Of a DNA stretch of 64,000 nucleotides, positions 1 through 7,849 are shown piece by piece. The notes beneath the pieces are model-generated. The model did no database searches and had not been told where the DNA came from. It saw only the letters and a program-made list of their open reading frames with translations. A program made the translations under genes and the position numbers. The DNA is from Streptomyces sp. PsTaAH-137 (lineage in GTDB: Bacteria; Actinomycetota; Actinomycetes; Streptomycetales; Streptomycetaceae). The DNA lies in the NCBI RefSeq assembly GCF_003259365.1, contig NZ_QLLY01000012.1, forward strand, positions 67,089 through 131,088. Reading direction: 5' to 3'. The stretch's first letter is position 1. The number at the start of each line of letters is the position of its first letter.

Positions 1-321
1 CATCAGGATCACGAGGAGCAGCGGGACGACGGCGCCCTTCACGCCGAACTGCGCCCGGGACTGGATCATCTGGGGCAGTCCGAGCTTGGGGCCCTGCGCC
101 GAGTGCAGGGCCATGACGGCGCCGCCGAGCAGATTGCCCACGACGAGCCCGATCAGCGACCAGACGACGTCGCCGCCGAAGACGACCGCGAGGGCGCCCG
201 TGACGACGGCCGTGATCTGGAGGTTGGCGCCGAGCCAGAGGGTGAACTGGCTGAAGGGGTGCCCGTGCCGTTCGCTGTCGGGGACGACGTCGATGGAGTG
301 CTGCTCCACTACCGCTGCCAT
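1..321 (-). CDS. NCS1-family permease, N-terminal part (runs off window)
   Basis: The first 107 codons of a leftward membrane transporter are present. The start is the ATG at 321. The visible protein has a short polar N-terminus, then hydrophobic helices separated by the run NLLGGAVMALHSAQGPKLG and the segment PQMIQSRAQFG. This pattern is typical of the nucleobase:cation symporter-1 family (cytosine, purine, allantoin or hydantoin permeases), in which the helix 1-2 region carries a G-P-x-x-G-x-P-Q-M motif. Substrate cannot be told from this fragment. It lies 19 bp downstream of the ABC substrate-binding gene on the same strand, so it may be the last gene of that operon. The rest of the gene lies outside the window. 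Confidence 0.75.
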   Translation of the reverse strand, partial: MAAVVEQHSIDVVPDSERHGHPFSQFTLWLGANLQITAVVTGALAVVFGGDVVWSLIGLVVGNLLGGAVMALHSAQGPKLGLPQMIQSRAQFGVKGAVVPLLLVILM

Positions 322-340
322 TCGATGGCCTCCTTACGTC

Positions 341-1285
341 TTACTTCTTGTGCAGGCCGTGCCGGCGCGCATAGTCGTTCGCCACGTCCTCGGGGTCCTT
401 CTTGTCCTTGTCGACGAGGCGGTTCAGCTCGGTCAGGTCCTCGGTGGTCAGGACGTTGCCGAGGCGGGCCAGCGCCTTGCGGACGGTCGAGTCGGCCTTG
501 CGGTCGGCGATCAGCGGCACGACGTGCTGGCCGGGGACGAGGTTCTTGGGGTCGGTGAGGACGACCCAGTGGTTCTCGGCGATGTCGGTATCGGTGGTGA
601 ACAGGTTCGCCACGTCGACATCGCCCTTCTTCAGGGCGCCCTTGACCAGCGGTCCGGAGGAGTCGAGGGACTTGAACTCCTTGAACTCGACGCCGTACAC
701 GTCCTTCAGGCCGACGGCGCCGACCTGCCGCTTCTTCACCTCGGGTGCCGCGCCGATGACCAGCTTGCCGTTGTGGTTCGCGAGGTCGGCGAGGGACTTG
801 AGCTTGTACTTCGCGGCGGTCTCCCGCGTGACGACGAAGGCGTCGGAGTCCTCGGCCATGCCGTACGGGAGGATCTGGAGGCCGTTGGGGAGGACCATGG
901 CGAGCGCGTTCTGCATCTCGCCCTCCTCGGCGGCCTTCGACTTGGTGTCGAGGTAGTGCAGGAGGGCGCCCTGGTACTCGGGCAGCAGGTCGATGTCGCC
1001 GCCCTTGAGGGCGGGGATGAGGATCTCGCGGGTGCCGAGGTTGGGCCGCACCGAGGTCTTCACCCCGGCGGCGTCGAGCACGGCCGCGTAGAGGTAGCCG
1101 AGGACCTGGTTCTCGGTGAAGTTGGCGGTGCCGATGGTGACGCCGCCCTTGCTGGACCCGGATCCCGAGCCCCCGCCGCCGTCGCCGTTCAGCGAGGTGA
1201 TGCCACTGGAGCAGGCGGCGAGTGCGGGCACGGAGGCCGCGGCGGCGAGCCCGCCGAGCAGCGTGCGTCGGTTCATCTTGCTCAT
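341..1285 (-). CDS. ABC importer substrate-binding lipoprotein, OpuC/ProX type
   Basis: A 314-residue binding protein for a quaternary-amine-type osmolyte (glycine betaine, choline, carnitine or a related betaine). The N-terminus MSKMNRRTLLGG is followed by a hydrophobic stretch ending in a lipobox (PALAAC), so it is probably an outer-leaflet lipoprotein. The mature part has the OpuAC/ProX pattern: GTANFTENQVLGYLYAAVL near the N-terminus and LLPEYQGALLHYL in the middle. The ATG at 1285 was chosen because AGGAG lies 8 bases upstream; an internal ATG at 1276 has no such site. It is the last gene of a four-gene importer operon (ATPase, permease, permease, binding protein). Related OpuC-like proteins (EgtU) bind ergothioneine, so betaine specificity is not proven. 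Confidence 0.88.
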   Translation of the reverse strand: MSKMNRRTLLGGLAAAASVPALAACSSGITSLNGDGGGGSGSGSSKGGVTIGTANFTENQVLGYLYAAVLDAAGVKTSVRPNLGTREILIPALKGGDIDLLPEYQGALLHYLDTKSKAAEEGEMQNALAMVLPNGLQILPYGMAEDSDAFVVTRETAAKYKLKSLADLANHNGKLVIGAAPEVKKRQVGAVGLKDVYGVEFKEFKSLDSSGPLVKGALKKGDVDVANLFTTDTDIAENHWVVLTDPKNLVPGQHVVPLIADRKADSTVRKALARLGNVLTTEDLTELNRLVDKDKKDPEDVANDYARRHGLHKK

Positions 1286-1296
1286 CTGGCGTGCTC

Positions 1297-1977
1297 CTAG
1301 GCGGACTTGGGGGTGGCGGCGGGGCGGTGGCGGAACATCAGGCGCTGGAGTCCGGACAGGGCGAGGTCGAGGACGACGGCGACGACCGCGACGAGCACGG
1401 CGCCGCCGAGGACCTGGACGAGGTCGCGCTGGGCGAGCCCGTCGAAGACGTAGCGGCCGAGCCCGCCGAAGGAGACGTACGCGGCGATGGTGGCGGTCGC
1501 CACGACCTGGATCAGGGCGAGCCGCAGCCCGGTCATGATCAGCGGCAGCGCGAGCGGCAACTCGACCTGGAACAGCACCTGGTGGGCGCGCATCCCCTGG
1601 CCGCGCGCGGCGTCGCGCACCTCCGGGTCGACAGCGGTCATGCCCGCGTACGTGTTCGTCACGATGGACGGCACGGCGAGGGCGACGAGCGCGATGTAGA
1701 CGGGCCACATGGACAGCCCGCTGGCCAGGAAGACCAGCACGACGAGGCCGACGGTCGGCAGCGCGCGCCCGAAGGACGACAGGTTGATCGCGACGAACGC
1801 GCCGCGTCCGGTGTGCCCGATGAGCAGCCCGACGGGCAGCGCGATCGCGGCGGCGACGAGCGTGGCGATCAGCGAGTACTGGAGGTGCTCGGCGAGCCGG
1901 TGCGCGATGCCGTCGGGGCCGGTCCACTGCTCGCCGCTGACGAGCCAGGACCCGAGGTTCTTGAACAGTTCGTACAT
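1297..1977 (-). CDS. ABC importer permease, OpuC/ProW type (second permease)
   Basis: A 226-residue inner-membrane permease of the BPD-transport family. It shows about five to six hydrophobic helices and the EAA-loop signature around DPEVRDAARGQGMRAHQVLFQVELPLALPLIMTGLR, with the conserved G facing the ATPase. The ATG at 1977 starts 5 bases after the stop of the upstream permease and the gene ends 11 bases before the binding-protein start, so the genes are translated as one operon. Together with the other permease it should form the heterodimeric channel. The DNA is fully in keeping with its neighbours. Confidence 0.87.
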   Translation of the reverse strand: MYELFKNLGSWLVSGEQWTGPDGIAHRLAEHLQYSLIATLVAAAIALPVGLLIGHTGRGAFVAINLSSFGRALPTVGLVVLVFLASGLSMWPVYIALVALAVPSIVTNTYAGMTAVDPEVRDAARGQGMRAHQVLFQVELPLALPLIMTGLRLALIQVVATATIAAYVSFGGLGRYVFDGLAQRDLVQVLGGAVLVAVVAVVLDLALSGLQRLMFRHRPAATPKSA

Positions 1978-1982
1978 GGCGG

Positions 1983-2627
1983 TCAGCCCTTCCGGGTCCG
2001 GGTCCAGGGCGTGAGCAGCCGCTGTACGGCGACCAGGAGCGCGTCCGCGACGAGCGCGAGCAGCAGCGTGAGCACGACGCCGACGATCACCGGGGTCGGG
2101 AAGTTGCGCTGGAACCCGTCGGTGAAGAGCTGGCCGAGGCCGCCGTCGCCGATGTACGTCGCCACGGAGACGAGCGAGATCGACATGACGGTCGCGATGC
2201 GGACGCCCGCCATGATCACGGGCAGGGCGAGCGGGAACTCGACCGTGAACAGCGTGCGCATCGGCCGCGTCCCCATGGCCTTCGCCGCTTCCCTCGTCTT
2301 CTGCGGCACGGAGTCGAGGCCCTCGACCGTGTTCCGCAGCAGCACGACCAGGGTGTAGATCGTCAGGCCGATGACGGTGGTGGTGCGGGTCAGTCCGGAG
2401 ACCGGCAGCAGCAGCACGAACACGGCGATCGACGGAATCGTGAACAGCACGTTGGACAGCCCGAGCAGGAAGCCGCGCAGGGGGCGGACCCGGTGGGCGA
2501 CGACGGCGAGCGGCAGGGAGATCAGCAGGCCGAGCAGGACGGCGGTGAGGGCGGCTTGGAGGTGGGAGAGGGTGAGGCTGGTGAGGTCCGAGCCGTGCTC
2601 GGATATCCAGGTCCAGTCGATGGTCAT
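1983..2627 (-). CDS. ABC importer permease, OpuC/ProW type (first permease)
   Basis: A 214-residue BPD-family permease paralogous to the next gene. It has an extracytoplasmic N-terminus (MTIDWTWISEHG), about five to six hydrophobic helices and an EAA loop near KTREAAKAMGTRPMRTLFTVEF. Its ATG overlaps the stop of the ATPase gene by 4 bp (ATGA at 2624-2627), a classic sign of translational coupling. It belongs to the quaternary-amine importer with the flanking ATPase, second permease and lipoprotein. Confidence 0.87.
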   Translation of the reverse strand: MTIDWTWISEHGSDLTSLTLSHLQAALTAVLLGLLISLPLAVVAHRVRPLRGFLLGLSNVLFTIPSIAVFVLLLPVSGLTRTTTVIGLTIYTLVVLLRNTVEGLDSVPQKTREAAKAMGTRPMRTLFTVEFPLALPVIMAGVRIATVMSISLVSVATYIGDGGLGQLFTDGFQRNFPTPVIVGVVLTLLLALVADALLVAVQRLLTPWTRTRKG

Positions 2628-3754
2628 GCGGTCCCGGCCCCCTTGGAGGCGGGCTCCGCCGAATCAAGCCCCTCCGGCGATTGAGGAGCGGGGTCCGGGG
2701 CGGCGCCCCGGGACGGCGCGCCCGTCAGGGCCTGCGCGTGCGCGACCCCGGCCCGCCCGTGGATGTCGTCCCGGGACGACACCCCGGTGAGCACCCCATC
2801 GGCATCCACCCGGACCACCAGCCCCGCTGGAGCGGCGACGGACTCGTTCAGCGCCGAGAGAAGGGAATCCCCGTCGCGCAGCGGTCGTACCGGCGACTCG
2901 GCGCCGGTAGAACGCTCACGCCAGGCCACCGGCTTGCGCCCCGCGTCGAGCACCAGCTCCCAGGAGCCGCCCTCGGGGGCCGGAGCCTGCGGTACGTCAC
3001 TCAGGTCGCTCAGCGACAACAGCTTCAAACCGCGCTCGGCGCCCAGGAAGTCCGCGACGAACTCGTCGGCGGGCCGGGCCAGAAGCTCCGCAGGAGCAGC
3101 GCACTGCACCAGATGCCCGCCCTCGCGGAACACGGCTATCCGGTCCCCGAGCCGCACGGCCTCGTCGATGTCGTGGGTGACGAACACGATGGTCTTGCTC
3201 AACTCCTGCTGGAGCCGGAGCAGTTCGTCCTGGAGCTGGGTGCGCACGACGGGGTCGACGGCGCCGAACGGCTCGTCCATGAGCAGCACCGGCGGATCGG
3301 CGGCGAGCGCGCGGGCCACGCCGACGCGCTGCTGCTGACCGCCGGAGAGCTGGTGCGGGTACCGCTTGCCCATCTCGGGGGCGAGCCCGACCCGCTCAAG
3401 AAGCTCGGCGGCGACCGTCCGGGCCTTCTTGCGGCCCCAGCCGAGCAGCAGCGGCACGGTGGCGACGTTGTCGAGGACGGTGCGGTGCGGGAAGAGGCCG
3501 GACTGCTGGATGACGTACCCGATGGAGCGCCGCAGCTCGGCGGCGTCCTGGTCGAGGACGTCGCGCCCGCCGACCCGGATCGTGCCCGAGGTGGGCTCGA
3601 CCATGCGGTTGATCATCCGGAGGCTGGTCGTCTTGCCGCACCCCGAGGAGCCGACGAAGACGGTGACGCCTCCCTCCGGCATGTCGAGGGAGAGATCGTG
3701 CACCGCAGTCGTGCCGTTCGGGAACCTCTTGTGGACCGCTTCGAACTGAATCAT
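2624..3754 (-). CDS. ABC importer ATPase, OpuCA/ProV type
   Basis: A 376-residue ATPase that powers the quaternary-amine importer. Walker A is GSSGCGKT near residue 36, the signature is LSGGQQQR near 138, and Walker B is VLLMDEP followed by a switch histidine in VTHD. The C-terminal third carries a degenerate CBS-like regulatory segment (VVRVDADGVLTGVSSRDDI), as in OpuCA/ProV, where it senses ionic strength. After that comes a disordered Pro/Ala tail. It is the first gene of the operon. The region upstream (3755-3925) is a shared promoter with the divergent lyase gene and contains an inverted repeat at 3784-3801. Confidence 0.9.
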   Translation of the reverse strand: MIQFEAVHKRFPNGTTAVHDLSLDMPEGGVTVFVGSSGCGKTTSLRMINRMVEPTSGTIRVGGRDVLDQDAAELRRSIGYVIQQSGLFPHRTVLDNVATVPLLLGWGRKKARTVAAELLERVGLAPEMGKRYPHQLSGGQQQRVGVARALAADPPVLLMDEPFGAVDPVVRTQLQDELLRLQQELSKTIVFVTHDIDEAVRLGDRIAVFREGGHLVQCAAPAELLARPADEFVADFLGAERGLKLLSLSDLSDVPQAPAPEGGSWELVLDAGRKPVAWRERSTGAESPVRPLRDGDSLLSALNESVAAPAGLVVRVDADGVLTGVSSRDDIHGRAGVAHAQALTGAPSRGAAPDPAPQSPEGLDSAEPASKGAGTA

Positions 3755-3783
3755 GGAGCGCCTCTGGAGTCCTCTTGCCCGTC

Positions 3784-3801
3784 CTGCATATCGTCATGCA
3801 G
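3784..3801. promoter_or_regulatory. Candidate operator in the divergent importer/lyase promoter
   Basis: The sequence CTGCATATCGTCATGCAG is a 6-6-6 inverted repeat (CTGCAT/ATGCAG) lying 30 bases upstream of the importer ATPase start. In the same intergenic region GTAAATCGC is directly repeated at 3839-3847 and 3850-3858, an 11-base (one helical turn) spacing, nearer the lyase gene. Both fit binding sites for a local regulator; the RpiR protein at 6440 is the nearest candidate. No binding evidence exists. Confidence 0.4.
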
Positions 3802-3925
3802 AGTTCTCGGTGGATGAATAAGTTGTCAATGGCCTGGTGTAAATCGCTGGTAAATCGCCGCCGGATCACCCCGGATCGACCGAACTGTGAGACGCGCACG
3901 CCCGCTTGAGAAGGAAAAGCCCGCT

Positions 3926-5404
3926 ATGTCCGCAAAGCCCTCTCCTGCCGCCCGCCCGGTCGTCGTCCTCGACGGCCACGGCCTGCCCGTCGCGGACGTC
4001 GTCCGCCTCGCACACTCCGAAGCCCGCCCCGTGCCCGGCACCGACGCGATGAAACGGGTCGAGGAGTCCTGGAACGCGGCCCGCGAGATCGCCGCGTGGG
4101 GTCGCGTCTACGGCCGCTCGACCGGCGTCGGCGCCAACCGCAGCGAGGACGTGCCCACCGAGGCCGCTGCCGACCACGGCCTGCGCCTGCTGCGCAGTCA
4201 CGCGGGCGCCATCGGCGACGAGCTGCCCGAACGCGAGGTGCGGGCGATGCTCGCGGTCCGCGCGAACCAGCTGCTCGCAGGCGGCGCCGGGCTGCGCCCC
4301 ACCGTCGTCACGGCGCTCTGCGAGGCCCTGACGAACGGCGCGCACCCCTCGGTCAACGAACACGGCTCGGTCGGCACCGGCGACATCGCCCCGCTCGCCC
4401 AGATGGGCCTGGCACTCGCGGGCGAACACCCCTGGCGCGGCAAGGGCACCCCGCCCGAGGCGCAGCCCCTCGACAACAACGACGCCCTGGCGCTGATCTC
4501 CTCCAACGCCCTCACCCTCGGCCAGGCCGCGCTCGCCCTGCACGAACTGCGCGACCTGCTCACCGCGACGCAGCTGGTGGCGGCGATGAGCCTGATGGCG
4601 GTCGACGGCTCCTACGAGGCGTACGCGCTGCCGGTGCACGAGGCCCGCCACCACAGGGGCAGTTACGCGGTCGCGGAGAGCATGCGGGCGATCCTCGGCG
4701 CCGACGAGCGCCCCACCCCGCCGCTCGGCCGCATCCAGGACCCGTACGGCTTCCGCTGCGTGCCGCAGATCCACGGCCCGGCGCACGACGCGGCCGACGC
4801 CCTCGAAGACGTGCTCATGGTCGAGATCAACGCGGCGGCGGAGAACCCGCTGATCTCCCCCGAGGACATGGCGGCGTACCACCACGGCGGCTTCTACATG
4901 GCCCAGCTCGCCCTCGCCCTGGACCATTTCAGGCTGGCGATGACCCAGGTGGCCCGCCTCTCGACGTCCCGCCTCTCCACCTTGAACGAGCCGAACTTCA
5001 CCCGCCTGCGCCCCTTCCTCGCGGACGGCGAGGCGGCGGCGTCGGGCGTGATGATCCTGGAGTACGCGGCCGGCGGCGCCCTCGCCGACCTCCGCGCCTT
5101 CGCCGCCCCCGCCTCGCTGGGCCACGCCGTCCTCTCCCGGGGCGTCGAGGAACAGGCCAGCTTCGCCTCCCTGGCGGCCCGCCAGACCCTGCGCCTGTGC
5201 GCGGCCTACCGCCAGGTGGTCGGCTGCGAACTCGTCGCGACGGTAAGGGCGTTGCGCCTCCGCGATCTCCGCCTCGACCCGGACCTCCCGGTGGGCCGCG
5301 CCTTCGCCCTGGCGGACGCGGAACTGGACCCGGAGATGGCGGACCGGCCGCTGACGGTGGATGTCGCGCGGGCGGCGGCGATGCTGGAACGGTTGGTGGA
5401 GTAG
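3926..5404 (+). CDS. Aromatic ammonia-lyase superfamily enzyme (HAL-like) with altered MIO site
   Basis: A 492-residue protein of the histidine/phenylalanine ammonia-lyase fold. Family landmarks are visible: RVYGRSTGVGANR (the catalytic-Tyr loop), LLRSHAGAIGDELP, RAMLAVRANQLL, QDPYGFRCVPQIHG and AAENPLI. The Ala-Ser-Gly that cyclises to the MIO prosthetic group is missing: the site reads GSVGTGDIAPL, giving Gly150-Thr151-Gly152. The usual INGT active-site motif is ISSN. It is therefore unlikely to be an ordinary HutH. Elimination of a better leaving group such as trimethylamine (as in ergothionase) would not need MIO, and the gene is divergent from an OpuC/EgtU-like importer. That reading is inference. 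The ATG at 3926 has AAGGA about 10 bases upstream; an in-frame ATG at 3887 lacks a site. Confidence 0.8.
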   Translation: MSAKPSPAARPVVVLDGHGLPVADVVRLAHSEARPVPGTDAMKRVEESWNAAREIAAWGRVYGRSTGVGANRSEDVPTEAAADHGLRLLRSHAGAIGDELPEREVRAMLAVRANQLLAGGAGLRPTVVTALCEALTNGAHPSVNEHGSVGTGDIAPLAQMGLALAGEHPWRGKGTPPEAQPLDNNDALALISSNALTLGQAALALHELRDLLTATQLVAAMSLMAVDGSYEAYALPVHEARHHRGSYAVAESMRAILGADERPTPPLGRIQDPYGFRCVPQIHGPAHDAADALEDVLMVEINAAAENPLISPEDMAAYHHGGFYMAQLALALDHFRLAMTQVARLSTSRLSTLNEPNFTRLRPFLADGEAAASGVMILEYAAGGALADLRAFAAPASLGHAVLSRGVEEQASFASLAARQTLRLCAAYRQVVGCELVATVRALRLRDLRLDPDLPVGRAFALADAELDPEMADRPLTVDVARAAAMLERLVE

Positions 5405-5439
5405 CCAACTATTCTGTCGCCCTGGCGAACGGGGGGACG

Positions 5440-6384
5440 ATGCACACAGAAGCACGGACAGAGGCGGATCCGGCGAGCGTCGGTCCGGCGGCACAGCACG
5501 GACCGACGGACGACGCGTTGCGGGCCTACCGGATCCGCTGCGCGAGCCTGGCGGTGCCGGGCGCGTTCATGCTGCTGCTCGCGACCCTCTTGCAGCTCAC
5601 CCACCCCGTGATGGGCTTCTGGTACGGGGGCGTGACACTGTCCGCGAGCGCGCTGGTCTCCTGGCGCAACTGTCGCAAGATCGCTCGGACCCTGGAGACC
5701 CATTCCTGGACCCGGTGCCAGGCGATGGTGCGGCCGCCGCGCCGGGCCCCGATCGTCGTCCTGCGGGATCCGTCGGCGGACACGCTCACTGTCCTGAGGT
5801 GCGGGTTCGTCAACCAGACCGCGCCGAAAGCCGACGGCCCCCTGTGGTGGTCCGGCACTCCTCAGGGCGGCGGTGTCCTGTCCACGCCCGGCGGCTCCGC
5901 GCTCACCTGGGCCTTCCCGGCAGGACAGCACGCGCGTCGCCGCCGCCCCGTCTTCCGCTGGATCGCGCTCCTCGGCGTCCTCATGTGCGCTCTGGGCTTC
6001 GCCGGATACCTGTCCTCGAAGCACGACCCGATGGTGGAACTGACCGTCGTCGACGACTCGACGGCGCCCGGCCCGTGCACGGTGAGCTACGAGGATCCGT
6101 TCACCGGCGATCGCCACCGGGGCGCCTTCGTGTGCCGGGGGCACCGCTTCGCCCCCATCGAAGACACGGAGTTCGGCTGGGTCGTCGCGCACGGCCCGTG
6201 GCGGGGCGACCTCTACAACGCCGACAGAGAGGGCACTCCGGACTACAAAGCGAGCGGCCTGTGCTTCCTGGGCGGCGCGTTCGTGACGCTCATCGGCGTC
6301 ATGGGCGGCGCGGTCTCCCGGTACCGCCGCCGCGCCTCCCGCACCTCCGCACACACCCTGGCGCCACCCCCACCCCTTGAATAA
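5440..6384 (+). CDS. Predicted membrane protein, DUF3592-like
   Basis: A 314-residue protein with about four hydrophobic segments: a pair near residues 33-75, one near 180-198 and one near 275-292. Between the last two lies a predicted extracytoplasmic beta-rich domain with paired cysteines (GPCTVSYEDPFTGDRHRGAFVCRG). This layout resembles DUF3592 membrane proteins of actinobacteria, whose function is unknown. The ATG at 5440 follows a G-rich ribosome-binding site. The gap to the lyase stop is only 35 bases, so the two may be co-transcribed, but nothing links the function. Confidence 0.7.
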   Translation: MHTEARTEADPASVGPAAQHGPTDDALRAYRIRCASLAVPGAFMLLLATLLQLTHPVMGFWYGGVTLSASALVSWRNCRKIARTLETHSWTRCQAMVRPPRRAPIVVLRDPSADTLTVLRCGFVNQTAPKADGPLWWSGTPQGGGVLSTPGGSALTWAFPAGQHARRRRPVFRWIALLGVLMCALGFAGYLSSKHDPMVELTVVDDSTAPGPCTVSYEDPFTGDRHRGAFVCRGHRFAPIEDTEFGWVVAHGPWRGDLYNADREGTPDYKASGLCFLGGAFVTLIGVMGGAVSRYRRRASRTSAHTLAPPPPLE

Positions 6385-6439
6385 GCTCATGCACGACGCA
6401 ATCCCCGTGAATGGAGCGGCGGGGACCGGACGGGGAGCC

Positions 6440-7312
6440 ATGAGCGAAGACACCGAACAGACCACCGGCACCACGGTCGGCGGCCAGAGCCCCGCCACCC
6501 GCCTCCAGCACCTCTTCGAGGGGCACCGGCTCACGCCCACCCAGCGGCGCATCGCGCACTGCATGGTGCGGCGGGCGGCCGATGTGCCGTTTCTGTCGTC
6601 CGTCGAGCTCGCCGAGCTGGCGGGGGTCAGCCAGCCGTCGGTGACCCGGTTCGCCGTCGCGCTGGGCTTCGACGGGTATCCGGCGCTGCGCAAGCACCTG
6701 CGTGAGGTGGCACCGGCCGCGCCGGCCGGTGCCACCTCCGCCAACGAGTACCAGCAGGCGGTCGAGGCCGAGATCGCCAATCTCCGGCACCTCGCCGACC
6801 TGCTCGCCGACCCGGCGCCCGTCGAGCGGGCCGGACGGCTCCTCGCCGCCTCCCGGCCGCTGCTCGTCCTCGGGCTGCGCGCGGCGGCCTCGCAGGCGTA
6901 CGGGTTCTCGTACTTCGCGGCCAAGGTCCACCCGGACGTCCGGCTGCTCGACGAGGGCGGCACGATGCTCGCCGACCGGATCGACGCGGCGGTCAGGGCG
7001 GGTGCCACGGCGCTGCTCTGCTTCGCGCTCCCCCGGCATCCCCGCGAGGTCGTCGACGCGCTCGCCTACGCGCAGTCGGCGGGGCTCACCGTGGTCACCG
7101 TCGCCGACTCGGCGTTCGCCCCGGTCGCCCGGCACAGCGACCTGCTGCTGCCGGCCGCGGTCGGCACCGGGCTCGCCTTCGACACGGCGTGCGCGCCGAT
7201 GCTGCTGGGCCGGGTCCTGCTGGAGGCCATGTGCGACGGCCTCCCCCAGGCCCAGGCCCGCCTGGAGGAGTTCGACGCACGGGCCCAGGACAGGGGTTTG
7301 TTCGTGGAGTAG
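6440..7312 (+). CDS. MurR/RpiR-family transcriptional regulator
   Basis: A 290-residue regulator with an N-terminal HTH_6 domain (LTPTQRRIAHCMVRRAADVPFLSSVELAELAGVSQPSVTRFAVALGF) and a C-terminal SIS sugar-isomerase-like effector domain from about residue 125 (LLVLGLRAAASQAYG, LLCFALPRHPREV). SIS domains of this family usually bind phosphosugars or similar small ligands. It is probably the local regulator of the lyase and the importer; the inverted repeats at 3784-3858 are candidate targets. The ATG at 6440 has GGGGAG just upstream; an earlier in-frame ATG at 6377 lies within the end of the preceding gene. Confidence 0.88.
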   Translation: MSEDTEQTTGTTVGGQSPATRLQHLFEGHRLTPTQRRIAHCMVRRAADVPFLSSVELAELAGVSQPSVTRFAVALGFDGYPALRKHLREVAPAAPAGATSANEYQQAVEAEIANLRHLADLLADPAPVERAGRLLAASRPLLVLGLRAAASQAYGFSYFAAKVHPDVRLLDEGGTMLADRIDAAVRAGATALLCFALPRHPREVVDALAYAQSAGLTVVTVADSAFAPVARHSDLLLPAAVGTGLAFDTACAPMLLGRVLLEAMCDGLPQAQARLEEFDARAQDRGLFVE

Positions 7313-7340
7313 CCACACGCCCCCGGCCGCACGTCTCGCG

Positions 7341-7540
7341 GTGGCCGGTCGCGCAGTTCCCCGCGCCCCTGAGGCATGCGCTGACGCGCAGCCTCCCCTG
7401 AGGCTGCGCTCCGCGCGCCTCCCGATGAGGCAGCGGCGGCGTGCCTCTCTGATGAGATGGCGCACGAAGTGCGCATCTCAGGGGCGCGGGGAACTGCGCG
7501 ACCAGCCACGACGGCGGCGCACCCGAAAAACCACCCAGGG
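7341..7540. repeat. Inverted-repeat element (copy A of the GCGCAGTTCCCCGCGCC family)
   Basis: The core occurs forward at 7350-7370 and inverted at 7480-7500, flanked by matching outer arms (GTGGCCGGTCGC at 7341 and GCGACCAGCCAC near 7498-7509). Between the arms is a nested hairpin, TGAGATG...CATCTCA at 7453-7480. The element sits between two convergent genes. Related copies are at 12930-13470, 57241-57420 and inside a coding sequence at 49239-49258. Elements like this are common in Streptomyces intergenic DNA. They may serve as terminators or RNA stem-loops, or may be non-autonomous mobile repeats. Confidence 0.75.
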
Positions 7541-7565
7541 CGCGGGAGGCGTCGGAAAGAGTTGC

Positions 7566-7619
7566 GCGGGGACCGCCGCACCCCCGTGTGACGGGGGGCG
7601 GGACGACGGCGGTCCCCGC
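7566..7619. terminator. Stem-loop between convergent genes
   Basis: A 13-bp perfect stem GCGGGGACCGCCG / CGGCGGTCCCCGC encloses a further C-run/G-run pairing. It lies between the RpiR gene (rightward) and cystathionine beta-synthase (leftward) and can terminate either. There is no T-run, as usual in Streptomyces. Apart from this and the repeat element, the 7313-7849 gap shows no coding sign. Confidence 0.55.
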
Positions 7620-7849
7620 GAGGGACGCGCACAGCCCGGTCAGGGCCTGACTGCCACGTCCAGGGCGTCCATGGAGGTCCGGGAGCCGCTCCGGAGGTCC
7701 TGACGCCGCTACGGTGCCGGGTGGGGCGGGGAGCCGCTCCCGCCCCTTCCGACATCCACCAATGTGCCGGACCCGTGTTAAGCGGGTGCTGCGGGCACGT
7801 GACACGCTCGTACCGTTTTCGCGAACCCCCGCGGCGGACCCCGACGGAC

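Noticed and set aside
86-1300. Long open frame on the plus strand across the importer binding-protein gene
   Set aside because: Low-complexity Val/Gly/Leu translation with no domain. It is the antisense frame of a clearly recognised gene, as expected at this GC content.
3926-5404. Calling the lyase hutH (histidine ammonia-lyase)
   Set aside because: The MIO tripeptide is missing and other hut genes are absent, so the name would imply an unproven reaction.
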